Source: Sphingomonas echinoides (GTDB lineage: Bacteria > Pseudomonadota > Alphaproteobacteria > Sphingomonadales > Sphingomonadaceae). From it: a stretch of 64,000 nt of DNA. The notes under the pieces were generated by a model. It was not told where the DNA came from, made no database searches, and worked only from the letters and a program-made list of their open reading frames with translations. The position numbers and the translations under genes are program-made. Positions within the stretch are counted from its first letter, which is position 1. Each line of letters starts with the position of its first letter. The stretch is from positions 1 through 64,000 of the forward strand of contig NZ_JAPYKK010000003.1 of the NCBI RefSeq assembly GCF_029623395.1. Direction: 5' to 3'. Shown here one piece after another: positions 1 to 9,150 of the stretch.

Positions 1-664
1 CGATCTGCAAGTCCATGTCGTCGAGCACGAAGAGGAAGACGTCCTCGATATCGCTTCTCGACATCGCGCCGCGTAGTTCGACATCCCAGCCGATGGTGCA
101 CTCGGTCGGTACCAAGTCGGCCAGCAACGGGATCTGATCGGTCCGGGCGACGATCCGGCACTCGCCCAGCGTGCGCAGCTCGTCGAGCAGCGCGAGCGGG
201 TTGATGCCGTTCTGCATCGCTTCCGGCGGCAGTCGCAGCGACAGGCGCCATTGCTGGATCGCGGGTGCAGGTGCTTCGGTCGGGGCCGGGGCCCCATCAA
301 GCGCCGCTTGCAGTTTCGTGAGGATCGCCTGGCCTTCTGCGTCGCAGGCGGCACCGTCGCCTTCGATCAACGCGCGCATATGATCCTGCGCCGACAGGAT
401 CACCGCGATCAGTTGCGGCGTCGCCGGCGTGAGGCCCTTGCGCACGCGATCGAACGCGGTCTCGCAGTGATGCGTGAAACTGGCCAGCGCATCGAACCCG
501 AACATCGCGCCCGAGCCCTTGAGCGTGTGCAGGCCGCGGAACACCGCGTCGATCAGCTCGTGATCGTCCAGCCGATGCCCGAGGTCGAGCAAGCCTTGCT
601 CGACTTGCTCGAGCAACTCGCCCGCCTCGACGCGGAACGCGGCGACGGGATCGTTATGGCTCAC
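1..664 (-). CDS. cheA: Chemotaxis histidine kinase CheA, N-terminal part (runs off the left edge)
   Basis: Sensor kinase of the chemotaxis array; it autophosphorylates on a His in its Hpt domain and passes phosphate to CheY. Reading the minus strand from a GTG at 664 gives an open frame to the window edge (about 221 residues). The Hpt domain is at residues 1-110, with the phosphorylation motif HTLKGSGAMFGF and phospho-His at about residue 46. A second region (about 140-221) resembles the P2/linker part, rich in Leu and Asp. The GTG start overlaps the TGA of the upstream cheY in the sequence GTGA, so the two are translationally coupled. The kinase, dimerisation and CheW-like domains lie outside the window. 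Confidence 0.88.
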   Translation of the reverse strand, partial: MSHNDPVAAFRVEAGELLEQVEQGLLDLGHRLDDHELIDAVFRGLHTLKGSGAMFGFDALASFTHHCETAFDRVRKGLTPATPQLIAVILSAQDHMRALIEGDGAACDAEGQAILTKLQAALDGAPAPTEAPAPAIQQWRLSLRLPPEAMQNGINPLALLDELRTLGECRIVARTDQIPLLADLVPTECTIGWDVELRGAMSRSDIEDVFLFVLDDMDLQI

Positions 665-1029
665 CGCCCGAGGACCTTGCGGACGACCTTGATCAGCTGA
701 TCGGGGACGAACGGCTTGACCAGCCAGCCGGTCGCGCCTGCCGCCTTCGCCTGCTGCTTCATCGCGTCCTCGGACTCGGTCGTCAGGAACAGGATCGGCG
801 TGCCGCATTGTGCCGGGCTCTTGCGCAGCGTGCGGATCATCGTCAGCCCGTCCATGTTGGGCATGTTAAGATCGGTGATGATCATGTCGAACTTGCTGCC
901 ATTGGCCTTGCTCAGGCCCTGTGCGCCGTCGGCCGCTTCGGTGACGGCATAGCCGGCCCCGGTCAGGGCCATGCGGATGGCCATCCGCACGCTGTTGGAA
1001 TCATCGACGATGAGAATGGATGCGGTCAT
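661..1029 (-). CDS. cheY: Chemotaxis response regulator CheY
   Basis: Single-domain receiver of 122 residues that carries phosphate from CheA to the flagellar switch. It begins MTASILIVDDSNSVRM, with the acidic pair DD near residues 9-10. The phospho-acceptor Asp is in MIITDLNMPNMDG at about residue 52-54, followed by a Thr in LFLTTES and the conserved Lys in WLVKPF. The start at 1029 is chosen because the frame upstream is unrelated to receivers and because this ATG overlaps the TGA of the upstream STAS gene (ATGA). Its own stop overlaps the GTG of cheA. Length and motifs are normal for CheY. Confidence 0.93.
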   Translation of the reverse strand: MTASILIVDDSNSVRMAIRMALTGAGYAVTEAADGAQGLSKANGSKFDMIITDLNMPNMDGLTMIRTLRKSPAQCGTPILFLTTESEDAMKQQAKAAGATGWLVKPFVPDQLIKVVRKVLGR

Positions 1030-1337
1030 TGCGGCAGGCCTCCGTGAAACCAGAATATTTGATCTGTTGGGACGATATCGGTGAGGAAGCCGGCGCGCTC
1101 GAGCAGGGCGGCCACTGCGTCGTTTGCCGGACTGGCGAGGCGCAGGGCCTTTCCGTCCCGCTCGGCCTGAAGGCGGGCGGCGCAAACGAGTTGCAGGAAA
1201 CTGACGTCGGCGTCTGCGACCTCGGTCACATCGAGTTCGACAGCATCGTTTTGCGCGAGGTGCGCGGCGAGTTCGGCAGCGAACGGGGATACGGTCGCCG
1301 TCGTGACGATTGCCGGTACTAGGACCATCTGCGTCAT
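1026..1337 (-). CDS. STAS-domain protein of the chemotaxis cluster
   Basis: A 103-residue protein made of one STAS domain (anti-sigma-factor-antagonist fold). The hydrophobic segment VELDVTEVADADVSFLQLVC carries the typical Asp-x-Ser region, followed by ALRLASPANDAVAALLERAGF, as in STAS proteins encoded in alphaproteobacterial che operons. The start at 1337 follows a good ribosome site (AAGAGGGAAAGC before ATG); longer readings of the frame look non-coding. Its stop overlaps the cheY start. A role in modulating the CheA/CheY pathway is inferred from the operon only. Confidence 0.8.
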   Translation of the reverse strand: MTQMVLVPAIVTTATVSPFAAELAAHLAQNDAVELDVTEVADADVSFLQLVCAARLQAERDGKALRLASPANDAVAALLERAGFLTDIVPTDQIFWFHGGLPQ

Positions 1338-1613
1338 GCTTTCCCTCTTCTTGGCCGCGCGGCGGCTTGTCTTTCCCGGAGCTTGGAAGTCTTGGTTCAC
1401 CTTATAGAGACCGAGGGCGCGTCCGATCTTGGACTGACGTTTATTTTTGAAGGCTGGAACGCGGAGACGAGCGAAGCGTGGCACGCGGCCAACCGGGTGC
1501 ATCGACGGAGCCATTCCGCGCGGCAGGGGGCTGTCAGACACGTTCGGTACTGATGCCGAACGGCAGAGGCGGGCAGGTCACCACGCGGTGGCCCGTCTCG
1601 CCGATGTCGCCTG

Positions 1614-3788
1614 TCAGGCCGCCTGTGTACCGAAATTGTCGTCCTCGGCATCCGTCCCGCCCTTGATCAGATCGAGCGCAAATCCGCTGACCCGGGCCTT
1701 CTGATCGGCGATCGAATTGGGTTTGACGCGCTTTGCCTTGACCCCGGGTCGCGCCACGCTTGCGCTGCGCGCCGACGGCTTGCGGGCCACGACCGGCGTA
1801 TGCCGCCGATGGACCGGGTCCTGTCCGTTGCCCGTCCTGAAATAGGCAATGCTCGCCTGCAACTCTTCGGCTTGCGATGCCAGTTCTTCCGACGTCGATG
1901 TGATCTGCTCGGATGCGCCCGCATTCTGCTGGCTGATCAGGTCTAGCTGTTGGATCGCCTCGTTAATCTGCGCGGCGCCAATGTCCTGCTCGCGGCATGC
2001 GGCGCTGATCTCGGCGACGAGTTCGGCAGTGCGGCTGATATCGGGCACGAGCTTGGTCAGCATCTCGCCCGCCTCCGTTGCGGCGGTCACCGTCTGTGAC
2101 GAGACCGAGCCAATCTCGGCGGCGGCGAACTGGCTGCGTTCGGCCAGTTTGCGCACTTCCGAAGCGACCACCGCAAATCCACGACCATGTTCGCCCGCGC
2201 GCGCGGCCTCCACCGCTGCGTTGAGCGCGAGCAGATCGGTCTGCCGTGCAATTTCCTGTACGATCCCGATCTTCTCCGCGATCGTTCGCATTGCGTTGAC
2301 CGCGCGCTGCACCGCGATGCCGCTCAGTTCCGCGTCCTTGGCGGACTGGCGTGCGATCTTCTCGGTCTGGGCGGCGTTGTCCGCGCTTTGCTTGATGTTG
2401 GCGGCGATCTCTTCCATCGCCGAGGATGCCTCTTCGGCTGCTGCCGCCTGTTCGGTTGCACCTTGCGAGACTTGCTCGGAGCTTGCCGACAGCTCCTGGC
2501 TCCCGGCCGAAACATTGTCCGCGGCACCGTTGGCGTTGCCGACGACGCTGCGCAACTGTTCCACCATCCGAACGAGCGCCAATCCGAGAATATCCCGATC
2601 GGACAAAGGCTGATGCGATACCGACAGATCCCCGTCGGCAATCTTGTCGGCCAGATCGGCACTCACGCGCAGATTGTCGACCATCCGCACGATTGCCTGA
2701 CCAAGCGTGTCTCGATCGGACAAGGGCTGGTGCGCCACGCTCAGGTCGCCATCAGCGATCTTGTCCGCCAGGCTGGCGCTGAGACGCAAATTGTCGATCA
2801 GCGCGTTGATCGAATCCTTCATGCGCCGGTGGTCGCCTTCGCACACGATGTCGACCGTCTGTCGCAGGTCGCCCACGCTGACCAGATTGAGGACCCTGTT
2901 GCCTTCCTCGATTGGCAGAAGCGTTGCATCGAGCATGTTGTTGACCCCGGCGATCATCGCCGCAAAATCCCCGACGAAGCGCTTGTCGTCGCCCCGCTGG
3001 CCGAGGTGCCCTGCCGTGGCGGCGGTGATGAGGCGCTGAACCTCGCCGATGATGTCGCGCAAATTGCGCCGCAGCATCTCGACGGTATCGTTGATGAAGG
3101 CCTTCTTGCCTGGGAATTGTTCGAGCGGCGCGTCGAAATTGCCCTCACCGAGTTCCTTGATGCACGCCATCGCCTTCTTCTTTACGGCAATGTGGTTGGC
3201 GACCATCGTGTTCACGCCGCGCGCCATCGCGCCGAAATCCCCGCGGAACCTGTCCGCCGCGACCCAGACGTCGATATCGCCCTTGTCATGCTCTTCGGAC
3301 ATGTGGTTCATTTCGGCGATCAGGCCCTGGAGATTGGCGCGCAACCTCTCGATCGTTTCGTTGATGAAGGCCTTCTTGCCGGGAAAGGGTTCGAGCGGCG
3401 CGTCGAAATTGCCCTCACCGAATGCCGTGATGCAGGCCATCGCCTTTTTCTTCACGGTAATGTGGCTGTTGACCAACCGGTTCAGCCGCTGCGCCATGAC
3501 CGCGAAATTGCCGTTGAAGGCCTCGACCGGCAAAGTGGTATCGATGTCTCCACGGTCGTGCTCTGCGCCCCATTGCTCAATCCGATCGCCGAACTGGGTG
3601 ACCGGTTGCAGCGCGCGATCGAGCAATTGATTGATAGCGAAGAGGACATCGTGCGTCGGTCCCTTGGCATGGGCCAGGTCCGCACGCTCTAAAACGTCAC
3701 CATCGGCAAACGCCTTATCCAGACGAGCAAGTTCAGAACACAAGACGGTCGACGAGACGCCGAAGATATTCGTCAGCACTGGTGCCAT
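1614..3788 (-). CDS. Soluble methyl-accepting chemotaxis protein with repeated HAMP modules
   Basis: Chemoreceptor of about 724 residues with no signal peptide and no membrane-spanning segment, so probably cytoplasmic. The N-terminal two thirds are a chain of HAMP-like units. Residues about 112-153 and 202-243 are near-identical (both contain [28 protein letters not shown]) with a 90-residue period. A second pair at about 337-413 repeats [12 protein letters not shown] and HQPLSDRD. The signalling domain follows, with the hairpin tip [20 protein letters not shown]. No NWETF-type CheR/CheB tether is seen at the C-terminus. The ATG at 3788 is preferred (AAAGGA lies directly before it); an ATG at 3815 overlaps the upstream pseudogene. 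It is the first gene of the chemotaxis set in this window, 276 bp before the STAS gene. Confidence 0.9.
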   Translation of the reverse strand: MAPVLTNIFGVSSTVLCSELARLDKAFADGDVLERADLAHAKGPTHDVLFAINQLLDRALQPVTQFGDRIEQWGAEHDRGDIDTTLPVEAFNGNFAVMAQRLNRLVNSHITVKKKAMACITAFGEGNFDAPLEPFPGKKAFINETIERLRANLQGLIAEMNHMSEEHDKGDIDVWVAADRFRGDFGAMARGVNTMVANHIAVKKKAMACIKELGEGNFDAPLEQFPGKKAFINDTVEMLRRNLRDIIGEVQRLITAATAGHLGQRGDDKRFVGDFAAMIAGVNNMLDATLLPIEEGNRVLNLVSVGDLRQTVDIVCEGDHRRMKDSINALIDNLRLSASLADKIADGDLSVAHQPLSDRDTLGQAIVRMVDNLRVSADLADKIADGDLSVSHQPLSDRDILGLALVRMVEQLRSVVGNANGAADNVSAGSQELSASSEQVSQGATEQAAAAEEASSAMEEIAANIKQSADNAAQTEKIARQSAKDAELSGIAVQRAVNAMRTIAEKIGIVQEIARQTDLLALNAAVEAARAGEHGRGFAVVASEVRKLAERSQFAAAEIGSVSSQTVTAATEAGEMLTKLVPDISRTAELVAEISAACREQDIGAAQINEAIQQLDLISQQNAGASEQITSTSEELASQAEELQASIAYFRTGNGQDPVHRRHTPVVARKPSARSASVARPGVKAKRVKPNSIADQKARVSGFALDLIKGGTDAEDDNFGTQAA

Positions 3789-3804
3789 TCCTTTCGACTT
3801 TTGT

Positions 3805-5400
3805 TCAGTCCACATTCAGCGCGTCGTTGAATTCGGTGAAAAAACTTCGAGTGTCGATCGGACGATCAAGTATAATTCGGGCGACGTAGATCGGACTGGT
3901 TGATGTTTGATAGGTATAGGAACGTCTGACGTTGGACGGTCGATGGCGGCGATAAAATCCGCGAGATGCCGTTCCGAAACGTTCAGCCGACGTATCCGGC
4001 CGGGGTTGCCTCACGACCACCGCTCGCCTTCCGCCCTGAAGGGGCGGGACGTTGCGGGCTGATGTTCCTACGTCGAGCGTGCGTCTGTGCAGGGATGTTG
4101 CGGTCCAGACGTGCGTGCCACTTCGAACTGCATGAAACACAAGCAGGGGCCGATCTCCTGCAGGACCGTGGGGGTTAAGCGTCAGCGTCGCATAAGCGGT
4201 GTTGGCGACGCCGAGCGTGCGGAGGGCGCCCGCGACCGCCGCCTGGTTGCCGGTCTGCGCGAGTGTCGCCAGCGACGCGCCGGTGCGCGCGAGATCGACG
4301 GCGATGTCGTTCGCGTTCTGCACCGGTCGGAATTCGGTGCCGCCGACCGGCGTCTGCACGAGCGTATAGGTGCCGATGACCCCGCCCGCCGCGGTCAGCA
4401 ACGTGTAGCGCTGGCCGATCCGGAAGGTGCCGGCATCGCACGTCACGCTCAGCAGCACGCGAGCCCCGCGCCACCGTCGATCGTCCCGCTGACGCCGGTC
4501 GTCGCGCCGTTGACGACGAGGGTATCGTTGGCCGCGCCGAATTGCAGCGTGTCGGTAATCGTGCTGCCTGCCGCGACATAGGTTGCGCCCGTTCCCGACA
4601 GGGCACCGTAAGGCTCGTAGCCGAGATTGACGTTGCCGGTGATCGTGCCGGCATTGGTCAGCGTGCCATAGCCGGTGCGGATCGCGAATTGCCCGGTCCC
4701 GCCGCGGATCGTGCCGCCGGCGAGGTTGGCGATATTCGCGGCGAAATCGGACGTGATCGCGATGCCGCCGGTACTGACGATGCTGCCACTGTTCACCACC
4801 GTTGTCGGGCTGGCGATCGTGACGCCCTGCATCGAGGTCGTCCCGCTGTTGATGACCGACCCGACGCCGTTAACTCCGATCGACGCGACCGTGCCGCCAT
4901 TCTGCGTGATCGATCCGCTGTTGTTGAGCGTGCGCGCCGCTCCCGCCGTCAGAACACCGTTCGACCCGACGCCGATGCCGTTCTGCACATTGATCGACCC
5001 GGCGTTGGTCACGCGGGTGCCGCCGACGATCGCGACCGTGTACGGCGTCGCCTGCGCCGTGGTGTCCGTGATGCTGATGGTGCCGGTATTGGTGAAGCTG
5101 TCATTGGCACCGAGCGATACCGCCGACAGTCCGGTCGAATTGCTGGTGCGCGTGTAGAAGAGCGCGCCGCGGCTGGTGATGGCGAGCCCGGTCGTCGCCG
5201 TGTCCGTCAAACCAGGGATCGGGATCGCGCCGTCCTTTAACGTGGGTGCATCGGTGGTAGCGATGGTGGCGTTGAGGTTGATCGTGCCCGAGCCCGTCAG
5301 GGTTAGGGTCAGGGTCAGGGTCAGGGTCAGCTTCTGCGTGCGCGTCGCCGACGCCGTCAGATTGAACTCTGCGCGGCCCACGAGATCGTAGCCGGCCTGC
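3805..5400 (-). pseudogene. Autotransporter passenger remnant, frameshifted and without beta-barrel
   Basis: The minus strand from about 5400 encodes Gly/Ser/Thr/Asn-rich repeats typical of an autotransporter passenger (units such as VTNAGSINVQNGIGV, LNNSGSITQNGG, VVNSGSIVSTGG, LTNAGTITGNVNLG). The frame ends in a stop at 4449 just after GTIDGGAG, where intact homologues continue. A second frame (4458 downward) picks up the passenger-barrel junction (IGQRYTLLTAAGG, then NQAAVAGALRTLGVANTAY). After that the sequence turns into Arg-rich text unlike any barrel. So there is one frameshift and loss of the translocator domain; it cannot make a working autotransporter. Upstream it is fused in frame to a TolC-family remnant. 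It ends against the MCP start. Confidence 0.72.
5296..5331. repeat. Hexanucleotide tandem repeat (GTCAGG)n inside the autotransporter remnant
   Basis: About six copies of GTCAGG in a row on the plus strand, one of them degenerate (GTTAGG). On the minus strand they encode alternating Thr-Leu. A unit of six keeps the frame, so copy-number change would lengthen or shorten the protein without breaking it. The repeat lies near the junction of the two degraded genes. Confidence 0.85.
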
Positions 5401-6105
5401 TGGAACGGCCCGACCGGCGCGAGCGTTATGGCGAGACCGGCATTGTGAGCTCGGGCATCTGCCGCCACCTCATCGTAGAAGGACAGCGCCACCTGATGGG
5501 TGATCCTTTAGTACTCGGCCGTGAAGGCGATGTTCGCGATAACGCTTTGCTGCCGCGCCGTGTCGGCCAGTTCCGCACGTATGCCGAGGTCGAACAACAG
5601 CCATTCGAGCGAAAGCGCCACGATGCCACTGACACCATCGCCGTTGCAGTCCGTCCGCAGGTCGAGCGTAGATAGGGTCGAACGATTGGCAATCCCGCTG
5701 GCCGCTCCGGTCAGCACGACGCATGGGGCGTAGCTGCTGTGGACCATGGCGGCGGCCAACGCCGCATTCCGCGCTTCCTAATAAGCGGTCCGCGTGCGCG
5801 GATTGTTGGAACGGGCGAAGTCAACCAGTTCCGATAGGGTGTAGCGGTGCTCGGGATCCGTCAGGGAAGCAGTTGGAACCGTCGGCAACACCTAGTTTGC
5901 GGGGAGGAGGTAATCGCTACCCGTAGCGCTCAAGGTAGCTGGGCGGCCAGTGTCGGCAGGATTTCACCGGCGGCATTGGTCGCGGGCGTCAACGGGAGAT
6001 AATAGGATGGCGGTGCGAGCTGTTTCCTCGAGCCCAGGCATCCGCTCAGCATCGCGGTCGCCAGTGGAACAAAGGGTGCGACCGTATGCCGGCTTACGCG
6101 TCGAA
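5400..6105 (-). pseudogene. TolC-family outer-membrane efflux protein remnant (5' part), several stops
   Basis: Reading the minus strand from next to the IS gives a lipoprotein-like stretch LATAMLSGCLGSRKQLAPP (stop at about 5930). A one-frame change leads into a longer reading with in-frame TAG codons at about 5893 and 5780 and a TAA at about 5508. The residues read through these stops match the start of TolC/NodT-type proteins: YTLSELVDFARSNNPRTRTAY, EARNAALAAAMVHSSYAP, IVALSLEWLLFDLGIRAELA, then VALSFYDEVAADARA. The same frame runs straight into the autotransporter remnant at about 5400, so a deletion has joined two unrelated genes. The 5' end is cut by the IS element. Assignment rests on pattern recognition of these segments. 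Confidence 0.62.
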
Positions 6106-6127
6106 CTAGGGTCAGGACCCATAAACG
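6106..6127 (+). repeat. IS left terminal inverted repeat
   Basis: Reads CTAGGGTCAGGACCCATAA and pairs with the right end at 6927-6948; differences are at two C/T positions. The first four bases are the probable target site. Confidence 0.8.
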
Positions 6128-6177
6128 GGATTCCTTTGGCGGCGCGAATGTGATTCAGGCTCGGCGACAGCAGGAGC

Positions 6178-6935
6178 GTGGGTTTGAGCGAGTTGTGGTT
6201 GAGTGAAGAGCAGTTCGAGCGGCTTCGGCCGTTGCTGCCGGACAAGGTTCGAGGGGTTGCTCGGGTTGATGACCGGCGTGTGATCAGCGGCATCATCCAT
6301 GTGGTGAGATCGGGCGGTCGCTGGGTCGATGCACCGGCCTGCTACGGTCCGAGAAAGACGCTGTACAACCGGTTCGTCCGGTGGGCGGCGAAAGGCATCT
6401 GGCAAGAGATCTTCGTCACGCTGGCGGCAGCGGGCGGACCGCCTGCCGAAGTCCTGATCGACAGCACACATATGAAGGCGCACCGCTCGGCGGGCGGCGG
6501 AAAAGGGGGGCGCTCGTCCAGGCGATCGGGATCAGCCGAGGCGGACGCAACACCAAGCTCCACGCCCTTACCGACTGCGAAGGTCGCCCGCTCCGCTTCC
6601 TGCTGACCGGCGGTAACGTTGCCGGCTGCCGTGCTGCCGATGTCCTCCTCGACGATCTCCCACCGCGCACCATCGTTTTGGCGGACAAGGCGTATGACAG
6701 CAACGCGATCCGCGACCTGATCGAGCGCCAGGGTGCCGTGCCCAACATTCCCTCCAAGGCGAACCGGCGCTGGAAAAGCTGCTTCTCGCGCTCACTCTAC
6801 AAAGGCCGAAACGCCGTCGAGCGCATGTTCTGCCGCCTCAAAGATTATCGTCGCATCGCCACTCGCTACGACAAGCTCGCCACAAACTTCCTCGGCGCGA
6901 TCTACCTTGTGGCAGCCGTCACCTGGTGGTTATGA
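6178..6935 (+). CDS. IS5-family DDE transposase made by -1 frameshift from two overlapping frames
   Basis: The first frame starts at GTG 6178 (MGLSELWLSEEQFERLRPLL, a typical IS5 N-terminus) and carries the first catalytic Asp in VLIDSTHMKAHR. The second frame covers about 6381-6935 and holds the second Asp (IVLADKAYDSN) and the catalytic Glu region (AVERMFCRLKDYRRIATRY). The two join at the run AAAAGGGGGG at 6501-6510, where a -1 slip keeps the protein continuous (RRKRGALVQAIGISRGG). Programmed frameshifting at such A/G runs is known in the IS427 group of this family. The ends of the element look intact, so the frameshift is more likely programmed than a mutation. Confidence 0.82.
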
Positions 6936-6948
6936 GTCCTAACCCTAG
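6927..6948 (-). repeat. IS right terminal inverted repeat
   Basis: On the minus strand it reads CTAGGGTTAGGACTCATAA, the partner of the left end at 6106-6127. It overlaps the last codons of the transposase frame. Confidence 0.8.
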
Positions 6949-7167
6949 ATCGGCGCGCTTTCTGCAAGCTATCAGATGGTCAGTGGTCCAAAGCGATTCC
7001 GTCCATGCGGTTTTGCCAATGACCGCGCGGACGTCCTTGGGAACGACCATGCGAAATTGCTCGATACGCAATTTGCTGCGCTTGACGGAATGCGACTTGC
7101 GACGCCCCTTTTGTAGCACCGGGCGCCTCACGAAGTATTGTTTTTCTTGGTATTCCGCCACTCTCAA
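6946..7167 (-). pseudogene. Tyrosine-recombinase (integrase) N-terminal fragment cut by the IS
   Basis: The minus strand encodes about 70 residues containing FRMVVPKDVRAVIGKTAWTE followed by SLWTTDHLIACRKRADL. This matches the arm-binding N-terminus of phage/island integrases, which usually reads R-R-V-P-x-D-L-R-x-x-I-G-K ... S-L-x-T-x-D. The frame then enters the IS right end and stops, so the catalytic domain is gone. The fragment begins 18 bp from the 3' end of tRNA-Glu, the usual position for an integrase next to its attachment site. It is the scar of a lost island or prophage. Family assignment is by motif only. Confidence 0.6.
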
Positions 7168-7184
7168 CCACTTCGTGATGGAGA

Positions 7185-7259
7185 TGGTGACCCCTACGGG
7201 AATCGAACCCGTGCTTCAGCCGTGAAAGGGCCGCGTCCTAACCGCTAGACGAAGGGGCC
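7185..7259 (-). tRNA. tRNA-Glu (anticodon TTC)
   Basis: The minus strand reads GGCCCCTTCGTCTAGCGG at the 5' end, has anticodon loop CTTTCAC and T arm GGTTCGATTCC, and ends in an encoded CCA at 7187-7185. The acceptor pairs GGCCCCT with AGGGGTC. An integrase fragment lies just beyond its 3' end, which suggests it once served as an attachment site. Confidence 0.95.
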
Positions 7260-7328
7260 GTCCCCGATTGCTCGGGAAGCGAAGGGCCGGTTAGGCAAAG
7301 TCTGCGCGGCGGTCAAGCGCTTTACGCA

Positions 7329-9092
7329 TCAATTTGCCCAAGCGGCGTCATCGAGGTGCAATTCCGCAGTTGGGCGAGACCCCCAATCGTCGAGTTTGGC
7401 GCGGCCCGCGAGCCACAAGCGGCGATGCGGTGGGGCGCCTAGCAACGCCTGTCCGAGCAGACCCTCCGCCGCGCGGAAGGCGACCGTCTTGAGCGTACCG
7501 CCGCCATCGCCCGCCACGATCGCGCGGACGTGCCCGTTGCCGACGATGTCGGCCTTGATCACCCGGACCGGCCCCGCGACGATGCGCGGCTGCGGCCAGC
7601 CCATGCCGTAAGGTCCGCCGACTTCCATTGCCGTCACGAGCTCAGGATTGACCCCCGCCGTCGTCAGCACCGCGTCGAGCAGTAACGCCCGGTCCCCCAT
7701 CGCGCGGGTGACGGCGGCGTCCAGGCGGTCGCTGAGGAAATCGTCGAGCGTGGCGATTCGGTCCTCAGCGATCGTCAGGCCCGCTGCCATCGCGTGGCCG
7801 CCGCCCGCGATCAGCAAGTCGGACTCCTTTGCGGCCAGGACCGCAGCGCCGAGATCGACGCCCGGGATCGATCGACCCGAGCCCTTGCCCATCCCTGCAT
7901 CGTCGATCGCGATGACGAGGGCAGGGCGCCCGTATTTTTCCTTCAGCCGTCCCGCGACGATCCCGATCACGCCGGGGTGCCAGCCATGGCCTGCGACGAC
8001 CAGGACCGCGCGATTGCTCTTCGATTGAGCGATGATGTCCGCCGCTTCCTGGACAATCGCCTCGATGGCACGGCGTTCTTCATTGAGCCGATCGAGTTCG
8101 ACCGCGATGGCATCCGCTTCCGCCGGGTCCCGGGTGGTCAACAGGCGAACCCCGAGGTCTGACTTACCGACTCTGCCGCCGGCGTTGATGCGTGGGCCGA
8201 GCGCGAAGCCGAGGTCGCTGCACGTCGGCGCGCGCGTTAGGCGGGAGGCGGTGATCAGCGCGTTGAGACCGATGTTGCGGCGCTGCGCCATCACCTTGAG
8301 CCCTTGCGCGACGAAAGCGCGATTGAGCCCCTTGAGCTGCGCAACGTCCGCCACGGTGCCCAGCGCGACCAGATCGAGCAGGTCGAGCAATCGCGGCTCC
8401 GCGCGGGTTTCGAAGAAGCCGCGCGCGCGCAGGGTGCGGATCAGCGCGGCTGCCAGCAGGAAGGCGACGCCCACTGCGGCAAGGTGGCCGTGTGCAGCGC
8501 CTTCGGTCTCGTCGAGCCGGTTCGGATTGACCAGCGCATGCGTCAGCGGCAGCGCGGTCGCGCATTTGTGATGATCGACGACGACGACGTCGACCCCGGC
8601 TTCGCGCGCGGTCGCCAGCGCGTCGAACGCCTGGGCGCCGCAATCGACGGTGATGATCAGGCTCGCGCCTTCATCGTGGAGTTGAACCATCGCGGCACCG
8701 GTCGGTCCGTACCCCTCGGTCAGGCGATCGGGGATATAGGGCCGGGCCTCGATCCCGAGATCGCGCAGCACGAGGATGACGAGCGCGGCGGAGGTGGCAC
8801 CGTCGACGTCGTAATCGCCGAACACGGCAACCTGCTCGCTGGCAATTACCGCGTCGGCCAGGCGGGCCGCGGCCTTGTCCATGTCCTGGAAGATCGATGG
8901 GTCGGGCATGAAGCCGCGGATACTGGGCGATTTGTGCAGTGCGATGTCGTCGCGCGCACATCCGCGGGCGAGCAGCAATTGGGTGACGAGGTCGTCGGGC
9001 GCGAAGCCCGGGTCGCGTGCGTCGGTTTCGAGCATGCGCCAGCGCCAGGGCTGGCCGAGGATCGAGCGGTCGATGTTGAGGACGGTGTTCAC
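7329..9092 (-). CDS. recJ: Single-stranded-DNA exonuclease RecJ
   Basis: 5'-3' single-strand DNA exonuclease acting in recombination and mismatch repair. The 587-residue protein carries the DHH phosphoesterase motifs in order: VAVFGDYDVDGATSAA (motif I), IITVDCGAQAF (II), VVVVDHHKC with the name-giving DHH (III), then GTVADVAQL. The DHHA1 domain follows with GGGHAMAAGLTI, and an OB-fold-like C-terminus ends the protein. The GTG at 9092 is preferred because VNTVLNIDRSILGQPWRWR looks like the conserved N-terminus of RecJ in this group; an ATG at 9131 is possible. It stands alone on the minus strand between tRNA-Glu and the hydroxylase gene. Confidence 0.94.
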   Translation of the reverse strand: MNTVLNIDRSILGQPWRWRMLETDARDPGFAPDDLVTQLLLARGCARDDIALHKSPSIRGFMPDPSIFQDMDKAAARLADAVIASEQVAVFGDYDVDGATSAALVILVLRDLGIEARPYIPDRLTEGYGPTGAAMVQLHDEGASLIITVDCGAQAFDALATAREAGVDVVVVDHHKCATALPLTHALVNPNRLDETEGAAHGHLAAVGVAFLLAAALIRTLRARGFFETRAEPRLLDLLDLVALGTVADVAQLKGLNRAFVAQGLKVMAQRRNIGLNALITASRLTRAPTCSDLGFALGPRINAGGRVGKSDLGVRLLTTRDPAEADAIAVELDRLNEERRAIEAIVQEAADIIAQSKSNRAVLVVAGHGWHPGVIGIVAGRLKEKYGRPALVIAIDDAGMGKGSGRSIPGVDLGAAVLAAKESDLLIAGGGHAMAAGLTIAEDRIATLDDFLSDRLDAAVTRAMGDRALLLDAVLTTAGVNPELVTAMEVGGPYGMGWPQPRIVAGPVRVIKADIVGNGHVRAIVAGDGGGTLKTVAFRAAEGLLGQALLGAPPHRRLWLAGRAKLDDWGSRPTAELHLDDAAWAN

Positions 9093-9150
9093 CCGCCCGG
9101 CTCTACTGGATCCGGAGGACGGCGCAAACATCGCTGGGATCGAACGATAT

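Larger units (their letters stand above)
6106..6948 (+). mobile_element. IS5-family insertion sequence, apparently complete, bounded by CTAG
   Basis: The element is about 840 bp. Its left end reads CTAGGGTCAGGACCCATAA and the inverted right end CTAGGGTTAGGACTCATAA, i.e. terminal inverted repeats with two mismatches in 19. CTAG at both ends (6106-6109 and 6945-6948) agrees with the CTAG/YTAR target preference of IS5-family elements. One transposase gene in two overlapping frames fills it. It lies inside degraded DNA: the outer side at 6949 continues an integrase fragment, the side at 6105 a TolC remnant. Confidence 0.85.

Noticed and set aside
2187..3692. Plus-strand open frame of 501 codons inside the chemoreceptor
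   Set aside because: Repeats in it are only the reverse reading of the HAMP duplications; no start signal.
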